Of a DNA stretch of 14,187 bases, positions 5,266 through 12,111 are shown piece by piece; positions within the stretch are counted from its first letter, which is position 1; each line of letters begins with the position of its first letter. Where the stretch lies: contig JBAQUF010000092.1 in NCBI GenBank assembly GCA_049297375.1, positions 1-14,187 of the forward strand. Direction: 5' to 3'. The notes below the pieces were generated by a model that saw only the letters and a list, made by a program, of their open reading frames with translations, had not been told where the DNA came from and did no database searches. Origin of the DNA: JAAZNV01 sp049297375 (GTDB taxonomy: Bacteria > Patescibacteriota > WWE3 > UBA101185 > UBA10185). The translations under genes and the position numbers were made by a program.

Positions 5266-6532
5266 ATTTATCTCTCCAAGATTTTTTAGCAGTGAATATT
5301 AAAAGTACTAGAATAAGTATTTCTGTAAGTATTGTTATTACTGCAGAAGCATAAAAAGAATACTTTGGAATAAAAACAATATTTGCTGCAACGTTAAATA
5401 CAGCACTCAAAAAGTATATAAAAGGAAGCCTTGCTTGATAACCAAGAGTAACAATTAACCATGATATAGGTTGAGAAAGATAAAATATTACCAAACCAGA
5501 AGATAATATCCTTAAAGCCAAAACAGACTGGTCAAAACCTTCTCCGCCAATGACTTTTACCACCATTGGAGAAAGTATTACTCCAAGAAATCCAACCAAA
5601 AGACCAGAAAAAAGAAGAAAGAGTATAACCTTAGAAAAGGTATTTTTTAACTTTTCCTTTCCTTCTACCATATGTCTAACAAGAACAGGATAGGCAGAGT
5701 TCATAAAAAATGTTGGGATAACCAAGAATACTTCAAATACTTTATAGGCTAAGGCATACACAGCCACACTTTCTGTATTGTTTAATCCATATGAACTAGG
5801 CAGTTTCATTACAGATACCATTAAGGAATCTTGTTTAAAACTAACTTGACTAAAACAAAACATTATTCCCAGAGGCAGTGCGGATAAAACAAGGTACTTC
5901 CATAAATCTTTATCAATAGCAAAGTCTGGTTTAATACCCAGCTTTTTAATAAATTTGGAACACATTAAAAGAGTAACAATACCGCCAATAACATAAGAAA
6001 AATTAACCCATTTTACATCTACTTTAAGATATGAAAGGGATAAAACTAAAGCCAGAATTACAAGGTATCCTATCGTATAAGAAATTGCTGAGTAATCATA
6101 TTTTAACTTCACTTGAAAAAATATATTTGCTGTTGTGTATAAGGATTGAGTAAGAAGTAAAAACAAACTTAATCTTATTCCTGATTTTAACTCCGTAGAA
6201 TATGGAAAGAATGATAAGGATATATTAATTAGCAAAATCAGAAGAAAAGAGAATAACAACCTTATGAGAATAATATTTCCTAAGTATTTGTTAGCCTTTG
6301 ACCAATCTTTAGATAGCTCCCTAGCAGCAATAGCATTTATTCCAAAGTCAACAATTACAAAAAATAATGCAGGAAAAGTTTGCATTAAAGAAAACGATCC
6401 ATACCCTTCTTTTCCATAATTCCTAGTGATTATCATAACAGCTAGCATTGTTATGGACATACTAATAAACTTTCCAACTATTTGGTAAATTGTATTGTTA
6501 GCTATTTTTGTTGCTACTCCTGATTTAAGCAT
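5252..6532 (-). CDS. Lipid-linked oligosaccharide flippase (Wzx/MOP family)
   Basis: A 426-residue protein with about 12-14 transmembrane segments. The N-terminal stretch (KIANNTIYQIVGKFISM, then ITRNYGKEGYGSFSL and FFVIVDFGINAIAARELS) is the hallmark of polysaccharide-biosynthesis flippases of the MOP superfamily. The C-terminal half contains the repeat-unit signatures (AVYALAYKVFEVFLVIPTFF, IGGEGFDQSVLALRIL). It would flip undecaprenyl-linked sugars across the cytoplasmic membrane, handing them to the ligase encoded directly downstream. ATG 6532 has no Shine-Dalgarno; a -10 box TAAAAT lies 7 nt upstream. The 52-nt gap to the glycosidase gene holds this promoter and a small palindrome (GTTATAAC, 6573-6580). 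Confidence 0.88.
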   Translation of the reverse strand: MLKSGVATKIANNTIYQIVGKFISMSITMLAVMIITRNYGKEGYGSFSLMQTFPALFFVIVDFGINAIAARELSKDWSKANKYLGNIILIRLLFSFLLILLINISLSFFPYSTELKSGIRLSLFLLLTQSLYTTANIFFQVKLKYDYSAISYTIGYLVILALVLSLSYLKVDVKWVNFSYVIGGIVTLLMCSKFIKKLGIKPDFAIDKDLWKYLVLSALPLGIMFCFSQVSFKQDSLMVSVMKLPSSYGLNNTESVAVYALAYKVFEVFLVIPTFFMNSAYPVLVRHMVEGKEKLKNTFSKVILFLLFSGLLVGFLGVILSPMVVKVIGGEGFDQSVLALRILSSGLVIFYLSQPISWLIVTLGYQARLPFIYFLSAVFNVAANIVFIPKYSFYASAVITILTEILILVLLIFTAKKSWRDKYVES

Positions 6533-6539
6533 TAGATAT

Positions 6540-6545
6540 ATTTTA
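6540..6545 (-). promoter_or_regulatory. Leaderless-type -10 box of the flippase gene
   Basis: Read leftward, TAAAAT ends 7 nt before the ATG at 6532. TTTAGT 17 nt upstream (6568 to 6563) is a weak -35 match. No Shine-Dalgarno precedes the ATG. Confidence 0.42.
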
Positions 6546-6584
6546 GAAGATAACTAAGTAAAACTAAAGACAGTTATAACGCTA

Positions 6585-7835
6585 CTAGTTAGGGCAATTC
6601 TGAAGGCTTACGCTACCTGTAACCAAAGCTGGGGGATTCCCCTTTACCTTTTCTATCTTTTTAACTACATCATAGTGAAGATAAGGAACTTTATCTTCAT
6701 TCACCCATGAAAAATGATCAAAAGGAGCATCATATTTAATGGTGAAAGGCATTACTGCTCTAACTCTTGAGTCTTTTAGCCACACTTCATTAAAAGCAAT
6801 TTTAAAATACTCAGACACTGTAGCTACAGGTAGATAAGATCCATTATAGTTTTTACCTTCTGCATGAGCCCATCCTGTCTCTGTAATAAAAACTGGAAGT
6901 TCCTTTTTTACTCCAAGATTGTTCTTTAAATAATTAAGTTCATCTTCGTAGGCTTTTATACTCCATCTTCCTGTATCGTAAGGATTTCCAGAAAAGTTAG
7001 GCTGAGGATAAGGATGTGATGCCCAAGCATCAAGTTTATCAAATATCCCTGGAACTTCTTCATTCATCCTTCTCATAAAATCAAAGGCTTCTATGCCATT
7101 AGTGTTTGTGGGGAGACTAATATTTAAAGCCCCATTCATAACATAAAAATCAGAGTTAACTTCCTTAAATGTTTTTATGGTGTAATCAAGAACTTTTGCA
7201 TATTGTTCAGGATTTGCTTCTTCAAACCAGAATTTATCATCATTAGGTTCGTTATAAACACTAATATATCTATACTTAATTGGCCATATAAACTTATTTA
7301 AGAATTCCGCAGCTTTTTTTGTTTCTTTCTTATAATCGTTAATATCAACATTCCATAGCTGAATAACAGGAATCAAGTGCTTGCTAATAAGCTGATCAAA
7401 TACTCTTCCCCACTTTCCAGTATCATAGTCCTTTACACTGTATGGAATAAGAACATAACCCCAATCACCATCATTAGAGTTGACTAGGTTTTGTGCTATT
7501 TCAAAGAAATCTTTTTCTTCAGCATAGATATACAACCCAAACTTATTGTTCTCCTCCCATAATGGATCACTCCCAGAATAGTATACGTACTCAATGTTTG
7601 AACCTACAGAACAAGAAGATTCATTCGTATTCTCTAGATCAAAATCAAAATCCAAGGTTACATTTTTAGATTGAGATTTTAAGATTTGTTTATTTAGAAA
7701 GTAAAGACCTAAAACAACAAGAGCTACTCCTAATACCACTACTAAAAGAATAGTTAGTTTCTTTTTCTTTGGTTTATACCCATTTAGGTCATTAGGCTGA
7801 GATACTTTATTTAATAATTGATTTAAAGGCTCCAT
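6585..7835 (-). CDS. Membrane-anchored glycoside hydrolase, clan GH-A (GH39/PslG-like)
   Basis: A 416-residue protein with a lysine-rich cytoplasmic N-terminus (21-26), one transmembrane anchor (about 27-47), a short linker and a TIM-barrel domain (about 95-400). The acid/base motif YNEP (Glu196) ends strand 4 and the nucleophile motif ITETGW (Glu319) ends strand 7, the two-glutamate arrangement of clan GH-A retaining hydrolases. WASHPYP near 271-277 is also typical. It would cleave a glycan outside the membrane. Its place beside a flippase and ligase recalls PslG-type GH39 enzymes in exopolysaccharide clusters, so trimming of the exported polymer is a reasonable guess; substrate is unknown. 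ATG start at an extended -10 promoter. It diverges from the GH18-like gene. Confidence 0.82.
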   Translation of the reverse strand: MEPLNQLLNKVSQPNDLNGYKPKKKKLTILLVVVLGVALVVLGLYFLNKQILKSQSKNVTLDFDFDLENTNESSCSVGSNIEYVYYSGSDPLWEENNKFGLYIYAEEKDFFEIAQNLVNSNDGDWGYVLIPYSVKDYDTGKWGRVFDQLISKHLIPVIQLWNVDINDYKKETKKAAEFLNKFIWPIKYRYISVYNEPNDDKFWFEEANPEQYAKVLDYTIKTFKEVNSDFYVMNGALNISLPTNTNGIEAFDFMRRMNEEVPGIFDKLDAWASHPYPQPNFSGNPYDTGRWSIKAYEDELNYLKNNLGVKKELPVFITETGWAHAEGKNYNGSYLPVATVSEYFKIAFNEVWLKDSRVRAVMPFTIKYDAPFDHFSWVNEDKVPYLHYDVVKKIEKVKGNPPALVTGSVSLQNCPN

Positions 7836-7844
7836 AGCTACCTA

Positions 7845-7853
7845 ATTTTACCA
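7845..7853 (-). promoter_or_regulatory. Extended -10 promoter of the GH-A glycosidase gene
   Basis: Read leftward, TGGTAAAAT (7853 to 7845) ends 9 nt before the ATG at 7835. It is the same nonamer as the galU-like promoter at 2420-2428. No good -35 box and no strong Shine-Dalgarno are seen. Confidence 0.5.
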
Positions 7854-7887
7854 TCTTTAAGGGGTAGGACTATCCTTATTTATCATG

Positions 7888-7893
7888 TAGAAT
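7888..7893 (+). promoter_or_regulatory. -10 box of the GH18-like gene
   Basis: TAGAAT, directly preceded by TG (7886-7887), ends 9 nt before the GTG at 7903. The -35 region is poor. With the leftward element at 7845-7853 it forms a back-to-back promoter pair in a 67-nt divergent gap between two glycosidase genes. Confidence 0.4.
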
Positions 7894-7902
7894 TAGTTTC
7901 TA

Positions 7903-9126
7903 GTGAAAAAGGAATTTAAAATATCAATAGCTGTATTTGCCTTGGGGATGTTCTTGCTTTGTGCAGTAGTTATATTCAAAAACAACAGTAGCAAAGGAGT
8001 AGTATCCCCATTTGCATCAAATTCAAGCATCTTTTCGCTTTTTTTAAAAAAACATGATAAACCCAGGAAAATAATATATGGATATCTTCCATGGTGGAGT
8101 ATAGAAAATATTAAGTATTTGCAAATAGATAAGCTTACACACATAGCTTACTTTGGTCTTTACTTGGAAGCAGATGGTTCATTTTCTGAAACAACCATAG
8201 GAGAGGATGGTTCCACCATAAACGAGCCGGGATTTAGAAATTGGAAAAACAGTAAAGAATTAAAAAATTTAATAAGTAAATGCAACCAAGAAGATGTTAG
8301 AGTAGCTTTAACTGTAATTTCTCATATTGATAAAACAAATGATGCTTTCTTAAACTGTAGAGAATGCTGGGATACTCTTTTAGTTAATCTTAAGAAAGAG
8401 CTTGATGATAAAGGAATAAAAGATGTTAACTTAAACTTTGAGCATGCAGAAGGAACAGATGATGGTATATCAGAAAAGTTTGCAGAGTTAACTAAGTTTT
8501 TGAATGAAGAACTAGACAAAATATATGGTGATTCTTTCCTAGTTGTTTCAGCATTTGGGGATTCAACTACCCAGTCTAGAGTAAGCTCTGATCTTGATAA
8601 TCTTGGAAGGTATACAGATGGAATATTTATTATGGCTTATGATTACCACAGACCAGAGTCAGAAACGATAGGACCAGTATCTCCAATGGAAGGTAATGGG
8701 AGTAATGTTACTACAACAGTTACAGATTTTTTGACCAAAGTCCCACCAAGCAAGATCATTTTAGGAGTTCCATATTACGGCTATAACTGGCTTGTAGAAG
8801 ATACTGATAGGTATGCTGTTAGAGTTCCAGGATCAGATGAAAATGGATTTTCTCAGTCTCAATCATATGAAAGCGTGATGGAGACAATTATTGAAGTAGA
8901 ACCAGAATTAAAATGGGATGATTTAGGGAAAGTTCCTTACTTTACGTATATTAGTCCGGAGACAGGGCAATTAAGAACAGCTTTCTTTGAAAATGCAGAA
9001 TCTTTAAAGTATAAATATGATCTTGTTAATAACAACAATCTTGGAGGAGTAGGAATATGGGCATTAGGATATGACGGAGGATACTCTGAACTTTGGGATC
9101 TTCTGTATACTGAGTTTATTAAGTAA
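7903..9126 (+). CDS. Membrane-anchored GH18-like protein with altered active-site motif
   Basis: A 407-residue protein with an N-terminal signal anchor (about 8-26), a linker, and a TIM barrel of the glycoside hydrolase 18 family (about 55-405). Family marks: IIYGYLPWW at 57-65, KLTHIAYF at 77-84, FIMAYDYHRP at 242-251, ILGVPYYGYNW at 286-296, and GGVGIWALGYDGGYSELW at 381-398. The catalytic motif normally reads DGxDxDxE; here residues 173-180 are K-D-V-N-L-N-F-E, so the proton-donor Glu180 is kept but the Asp residues are Lys173, Asn176 and Asn178. It may be a peptidoglycan- or chitin-type glycan hydrolase with changed chemistry, or a glycan-binding protein. GTG start without Shine-Dalgarno. 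Downstream lies the antisense tRNA-Val. Confidence 0.83.
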   Translation: MKKEFKISIAVFALGMFLLCAVVIFKNNSSKGVVSPFASNSSIFSLFLKKHDKPRKIIYGYLPWWSIENIKYLQIDKLTHIAYFGLYLEADGSFSETTIGEDGSTINEPGFRNWKNSKELKNLISKCNQEDVRVALTVISHIDKTNDAFLNCRECWDTLLVNLKKELDDKGIKDVNLNFEHAEGTDDGISEKFAELTKFLNEELDKIYGDSFLVVSAFGDSTTQSRVSSDLDNLGRYTDGIFIMAYDYHRPESETIGPVSPMEGNGSNVTTTVTDFLTKVPPSKIILGVPYYGYNWLVEDTDRYAVRVPGSDENGFSQSQSYESVMETIIEVEPELKWDDLGKVPYFTYISPETGQLRTAFFENAESLKYKYDLVNNNNLGGVGIWALGYDGGYSELWDLLYTEFIK

Positions 9127-9143
9127 ATAGAGATGATTTTACT

Positions 9144-9219
9144 TGGTGGGTCCACCTGGGATCGAACCAGAGACCTTTGCAATGTGAATGCAACGCTCTA
9201 CCAACTGAGCTATGGACCC
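9144..9219 (-). tRNA. tRNA-Val (anticodon CAC)
   Basis: A regular cloverleaf on the minus strand: acceptor GGGTCCA/TGGACCC, D stem GCTC/GAGC with AGTTGGTA loop, anticodon stem TTGCA/TGCAA with loop TTCACAT giving anticodon CAC (decodes GUG), variable loop AGGTC, T stem TCTGG/CCAGG with loop TTCGATC, A73 and an encoded CCA (9146 to 9144). A leftward -10-like TAAAAT lies at 9237 to 9232. It is convergent with the GH18-like gene and divergent from the signal peptidase gene. Confidence 0.95.
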
Positions 9220-9243
9220 TAATGTAGACATATTTTACTACAC

Positions 9244-9272
9244 TTGTGCTTTTCTAACATTTGAAATAGCAT
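9244..9272 (+). promoter_or_regulatory. Leaderless-type promoter of the signal peptidase gene
   Basis: A -35 box TTGTGC (9244-9249) and a -10 box TAGCAT (9267-9272) with a 17-nt spacer lie so that transcription would begin at the GTG start (9279), 6 nt after the -10 box. No Shine-Dalgarno is present. Confidence 0.55.
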
Positions 9273-9278
9273 TTAGTA

Positions 9279-9833
9279 GTGAAATTAATTAAACCTGCAC
9301 TTAGAATAATCCTTGATTTCTTTGAGATAACAATAATATGCACCGCAGTATTTCTAATAATGTACTTCTTTGTAGGACAACTGCTTGAAGTAACAGGAGA
9401 CTCTATGTACCCAACATTTTATGATAAAGAACAGATTATTGCAGAAAAATTATCTGTAAAAATCAAGGATTTAAAACGAGGAGAAATAATCATATTCGAG
9501 CACCCTTCAGAAGAAGGAAGATTATTGATAAAAAGGTTAATTGGTCTTCCTGGAGAAACAATAAAAATTAAAAACGGAAAGGTATTTATTAATAACACAG
9601 AACTAGAAGAACCATATTTGAATAATGTTAAAACCGAAGGACAAAATTTCTTAAAAGATGACATAGAATATGAAATACCAGAAAACTCATACGTAATGAT
9701 GGGAGATAACAGACTAAAAAGCACAGATTCAAGAGAATGGGGATATGTAAAAAAAGACTTAATCGTTGGAAGAGGTGTAGTAGTGTACTACCCACTAAAC
9801 AGGATAAGACTGGTTGGAGATGGACTATTTTAG
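9279..9833 (+). CDS. lepB: Signal peptidase I
   Basis: A 184-residue type I signal peptidase with one N-terminal transmembrane segment (about 13-34) and an outside catalytic domain. The serine nucleophile is Ser42 in GDSMYPT, the general base Lys85 in LLIKRLIGLPGE, and the C-terminal conserved box GDNRLKSTDSREWG lies at 142-155. It cleaves signal peptides from exported proteins after membrane insertion. The length is typical of single-anchor enzymes of Gram-positive and patescibacterial type. The GTG start is set by the leaderless-type promoter. It converges with the L27 gene, 22 nt away, with no clear terminator between. Confidence 0.93.
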   Translation: MKLIKPALRIILDFFEITIICTAVFLIMYFFVGQLLEVTGDSMYPTFYDKEQIIAEKLSVKIKDLKRGEIIIFEHPSEEGRLLIKRLIGLPGETIKIKNGKVFINNTELEEPYLNNVKTEGQNFLKDDIEYEIPENSYVMMGDNRLKSTDSREWGYVKKDLIVGRGVVVYYPLNRIRLVGDGLF

Positions 9834-9855
9834 AACGATAAACTACAAGAATATA

Positions 9856-10185
9856 TTACTTACTAGAACTTTTCTTCTTCTCTGCTTTTTTCTCTTCTTT
9901 CTTTACTTCCTTTACTTCAGCTTTTAATTCCTTTTCTACAACACTTACTTTTTTTCTGCTCTTAGTAACCCACTTAAATTCAACTACACCATTAACTGTA
10001 GAGAACAATGTAAAATCTCTTCCCATTTCTACATTTTTTCCAGGAATAATTTGTCTTCCTCTTTGTCTAATAATAATTTGACCAGGTTTGACAACAGAAC
10101 CACCATAAATTTTAACTCCAAGTCTTTTTCCTGAAACATTACCTTTTTGTGTAGCTTTGGAACCTCCACCTTTTTTATGTGCCAT
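9856..10185 (-). CDS. rpmA: Ribosomal protein bL27 with lysine-rich tail
   Basis: The core (residues 1-85) matches bL27: MAHKKGGGSK at the N-terminus, GKRLGVKIYGG at 19-29, IIIRQRG at 37-43, and GRDFTLF at 55-61. The N-terminus begins directly with the AHKK arm that reaches the peptidyl-transferase centre, with no cleavable Firmicutes-type leader. A Lys/Glu-rich extension of about 24 residues (86-109) goes beyond the usual 85. The start overlaps the stop of the L21 gene (TAATG, sharing one base), and AAAGGAG lies 8 nt upstream, so the pair is translationally coupled. Confidence 0.95.
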   Translation of the reverse strand: MAHKKGGGSKATQKGNVSGKRLGVKIYGGSVVKPGQIIIRQRGRQIIPGKNVEMGRDFTLFSTVNGVVEFKWVTKSRKKVSVVEKELKAEVKEVKKEEKKAEKKKSSSK

Positions 10186-10637
10186 TACTTTTTCTCCTTT
10201 GACTTCTTAGCAACTTTTTTAGCAGATATAACTGCCTTCCTTACTGGCTTTTTAACTTTTTTAGCCTCATTCTTTAGTGCTCTAGCCTTAGTAACAGCCC
10301 TTTTCTCTGCATCTACAGCTGACTCTTTCACTACACCATGTGTTATCTTATCTATTCTAACAACACTGATGGGTTGTCTATGACCTCTAACTCTTTCATA
10401 CCTTGACTTCTTTTTAAATCTTGCAACTCTAATCTTTTTATCAAGCTTTTCTTCGATAATGGAAGTCTTTACGTTAACAACACTTAGTTCAGGTTCTCCA
10501 ACTTCAATAACGCCACCCTCGGAATACAGCAATACATCCAATCTTAAGGGTTTTGGTTGTCTTTCCAACTTAATGGTATCGCCCTCTTGGACTAAATACT
10601 GCTTTCCACCTAATTTTATTACAACATATTTTTGCAT
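10185..10637 (-). CDS. rplU: Ribosomal protein bL21 with lysine-rich tail
   Basis: The core (1-104) matches bL21: an N-terminal strand YVVIKLGGKQYLVQEGD, the VVNVKT region, and the signature FKKKSRYERVRGHRQP at 74-89 (the GHRQ turn), binding 23S rRNA. Residues 105-150 form a basic Ala/Lys/Val-rich tail not found in the usual 103-residue protein. It is the first gene of the L21-L27 operon, with a short-leader promoter at 10650-10678. No Shine-Dalgarno precedes the ATG at 10637, unlike L27. Confidence 0.95.
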   Translation of the reverse strand: MQKYVVIKLGGKQYLVQEGDTIKLERQPKPLRLDVLLYSEGGVIEVGEPELSVVNVKTSIIEEKLDKKIRVARFKKKSRYERVRGHRQPISVVRIDKITHGVVKESAVDAEKRAVTKARALKNEAKKVKKPVRKAVISAKKVAKKSKEKK

Positions 10638-10649
10638 ACGAACATTAGG

Positions 10650-10678
10650 ATATTACACTAAAAAAGCGGGTTATTCAA
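10650..10678 (-). promoter_or_regulatory. Promoter of the L21-L27 operon
   Basis: Read leftward, a -35 box TTGAAT (10678 to 10673), a 17-nt spacer ending in TG, and a -10 box TAATAT (10655 to 10650) lie 12 nt before the ATG at 10637. The predicted leader is only about 5 nt, too short for a Shine-Dalgarno. No L21 leader hairpin fits in the space. Confidence 0.6.
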
Positions 10679-10697
10679 GGTTAAAGTGTTCAATATA

Positions 10698-12074
10698 CTA
10701 TTGAATCTTAGAACTTGAGCCTACCGTAAGGAGAAGATCATATTCCTTATCACTAGAAAGAGTCTGTTTTACCTCTGTGTTAGGCAATTTCTCCTTAATA
10801 TCAGCAATAACCATATCATTATAAGTATCAAAGGCCTCTTTTTTGTATTCAAGAATTGTCGCCTCCGTACTTATGGATGAAGTACCTGGAGGATCAAGCA
10901 CTGTATAACCCAGTCCCACTAAGAATTCCTTTGTTCTAGCGGCTAAACCAGACACTCCCGCCCCATTTTCAACCCTAATCTTTAAATCTTCCTTCTTAGG
11001 CTGTGCATTCTCCTGAGTTTGCTCTAAGTTTTGAGTTGCTTCACTCAATACTTGAGTATTTTGAGATTGCTCTTGATCTTGAGTATTCTGAGCAAGCTGA
11101 GCAACATTGGCTTGATTCTTACCTCTCAAGTAAATATATCCTCCAAACAAACCGCCTATTAAAATTAAGGAGGCAAATACAACTCCTGTTGCAATAGCAG
11201 GGACACTTCTACTTTCTACAACGGGAAGAGGAAGAAGATTCAAAAGATTCAACTGATTACTAACTACATCTGTATCAGTATCCAACAAGTAGTTAACTAT
11301 TACATTTTGTTCGTAACCAGATGCAACTTCTAAGTTATCCTTAAAAACAGGATATTCTATTTCTTTAACTTCATAATCCCCCAATGATAAGTAATCACAG
11401 TTCATAGTAAAGACATGTTTTATAGGGCTTGACCTTTTGTAAAAGGAAAGTTCTTTAACTAAATCTTGTAATTCCTTTTCTGTTTTTTCATTTTCATAAA
11501 CATCTGAAAAGAAAATGCCATTTAACTCTGAAAGCGCTATTACCTGTCTATTACCAACCTTAGATATAAAAATTGCAGGATCACAAACCTTTTCATACTT
11601 AGGAAGAGCTAAAACCCATGGAGTAACACTTTTCAAACCAATACCTAAGTGATTAGATACTTCGAGATATTTATCAAGAAAATCCTTTTTAACACCTGCA
11701 AACTGATAAACAAAGGGAGCTATCTTAACATATGAGAAATACAAATCATCAAGAGGAACATCCTTAGCTTTTTCTTTTAATTCATTAATTATTTGATCAT
11801 CTAAATTTCCATCTTTCTTTGGCAGTGTTATAAATCTTAAGTACACATCTTGCGGTTCAACTACAAAATTCAAACTCATTTTGTTCTTTGTAAGGGTAGT
11901 TATTTGAGGAAGAAGACCACTTAAGATTTGTGAAAAAGAAGAAGAATTTAGTATCTTTGTATCATCTACTGTTTCTCTTGGTACATCAACAAGAGTAGTT
12001 CTCAAAACAGTGTCTTTATCTACGGTAGATATTCTTACAACGTTTTTATTTAATGAAATAATAAGATCCTGCAT
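10698..12074 (-). CDS. PilM/GspL-like protein fused to a LytR_C domain
   Basis: A 458-residue protein in four parts. Residues 1-270 resemble the actin-like PilM/GspL fold of type IV pilus or type II secretion platforms, including 'dDQIINELKEKAKDVPLDDLYFSY', a typical PilM segment; the ATP-binding motifs look degenerate. Residues 274-283 (QLNLLNLLPL) recall the 'INLLP' that precedes the membrane helix of PilN. A transmembrane helix follows at about 292-315, then a Gln/Asn/Thr/Glu-rich linker (320-360). Residues 364-453 match LytR_C: 'IRVENGAGVSGLAARTKEFLVGLGYTV' and a repeat-like end. The actin-like part would be cytoplasmic and LytR_C outside, linking the two sides of the envelope. ATG start at an extended -10 promoter. 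Confidence 0.72.
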   Translation of the reverse strand: MQDLIISLNKNVVRISTVDKDTVLRTTLVDVPRETVDDTKILNSSSFSQILSGLLPQITTLTKNKMSLNFVVEPQDVYLRFITLPKKDGNLDDQIINELKEKAKDVPLDDLYFSYVKIAPFVYQFAGVKKDFLDKYLEVSNHLGIGLKSVTPWVLALPKYEKVCDPAIFISKVGNRQVIALSELNGIFFSDVYENEKTEKELQDLVKELSFYKRSSPIKHVFTMNCDYLSLGDYEVKEIEYPVFKDNLEVASGYEQNVIVNYLLDTDTDVVSNQLNLLNLLPLPVVESRSVPAIATGVVFASLILIGGLFGGYIYLRGKNQANVAQLAQNTQDQEQSQNTQVLSEATQNLEQTQENAQPKKEDLKIRVENGAGVSGLAARTKEFLVGLGYTVLDPPGTSSISTEATILEYKKEAFDTYNDMVIADIKEKLPNTEVKQTLSSDKEYDLLLTVGSSSKIQ

Positions 12075-12080
12075 AGGTTA

Positions 12081-12089
12081 AATATAACA
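12081..12089 (-). promoter_or_regulatory. Extended -10 promoter of the PilM-like gene
   Basis: Read leftward, TGTTATATT (12089 to 12081) ends 6 nt before the ATG at 12074, the same arrangement as at 3357-3365. The -35 region (TGTTAC) is weak. It sits in the 37-nt gap behind the IleRS gene, so this gene can be transcribed apart from it. Confidence 0.5.
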
Positions 12090-12111
12090 TGATAAATTAA
12101 TACGTAACACC

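Noticed and set aside
10147..10383. Rightward open frame antisense to L21, with many Phe and Leu residues.
   Set aside because: It is the complement of the lysine-rich L21 tail, whose AAG/AAA codons read as CTT/TTT on the other strand.
10689..10705. Hairpin TTCAATA/TATTGAA over the stop codon of the PilM-like gene as a terminator.
   Set aside because: It is all AT except one pair per arm, has a 3-nt loop and no T-run in the leftward direction.
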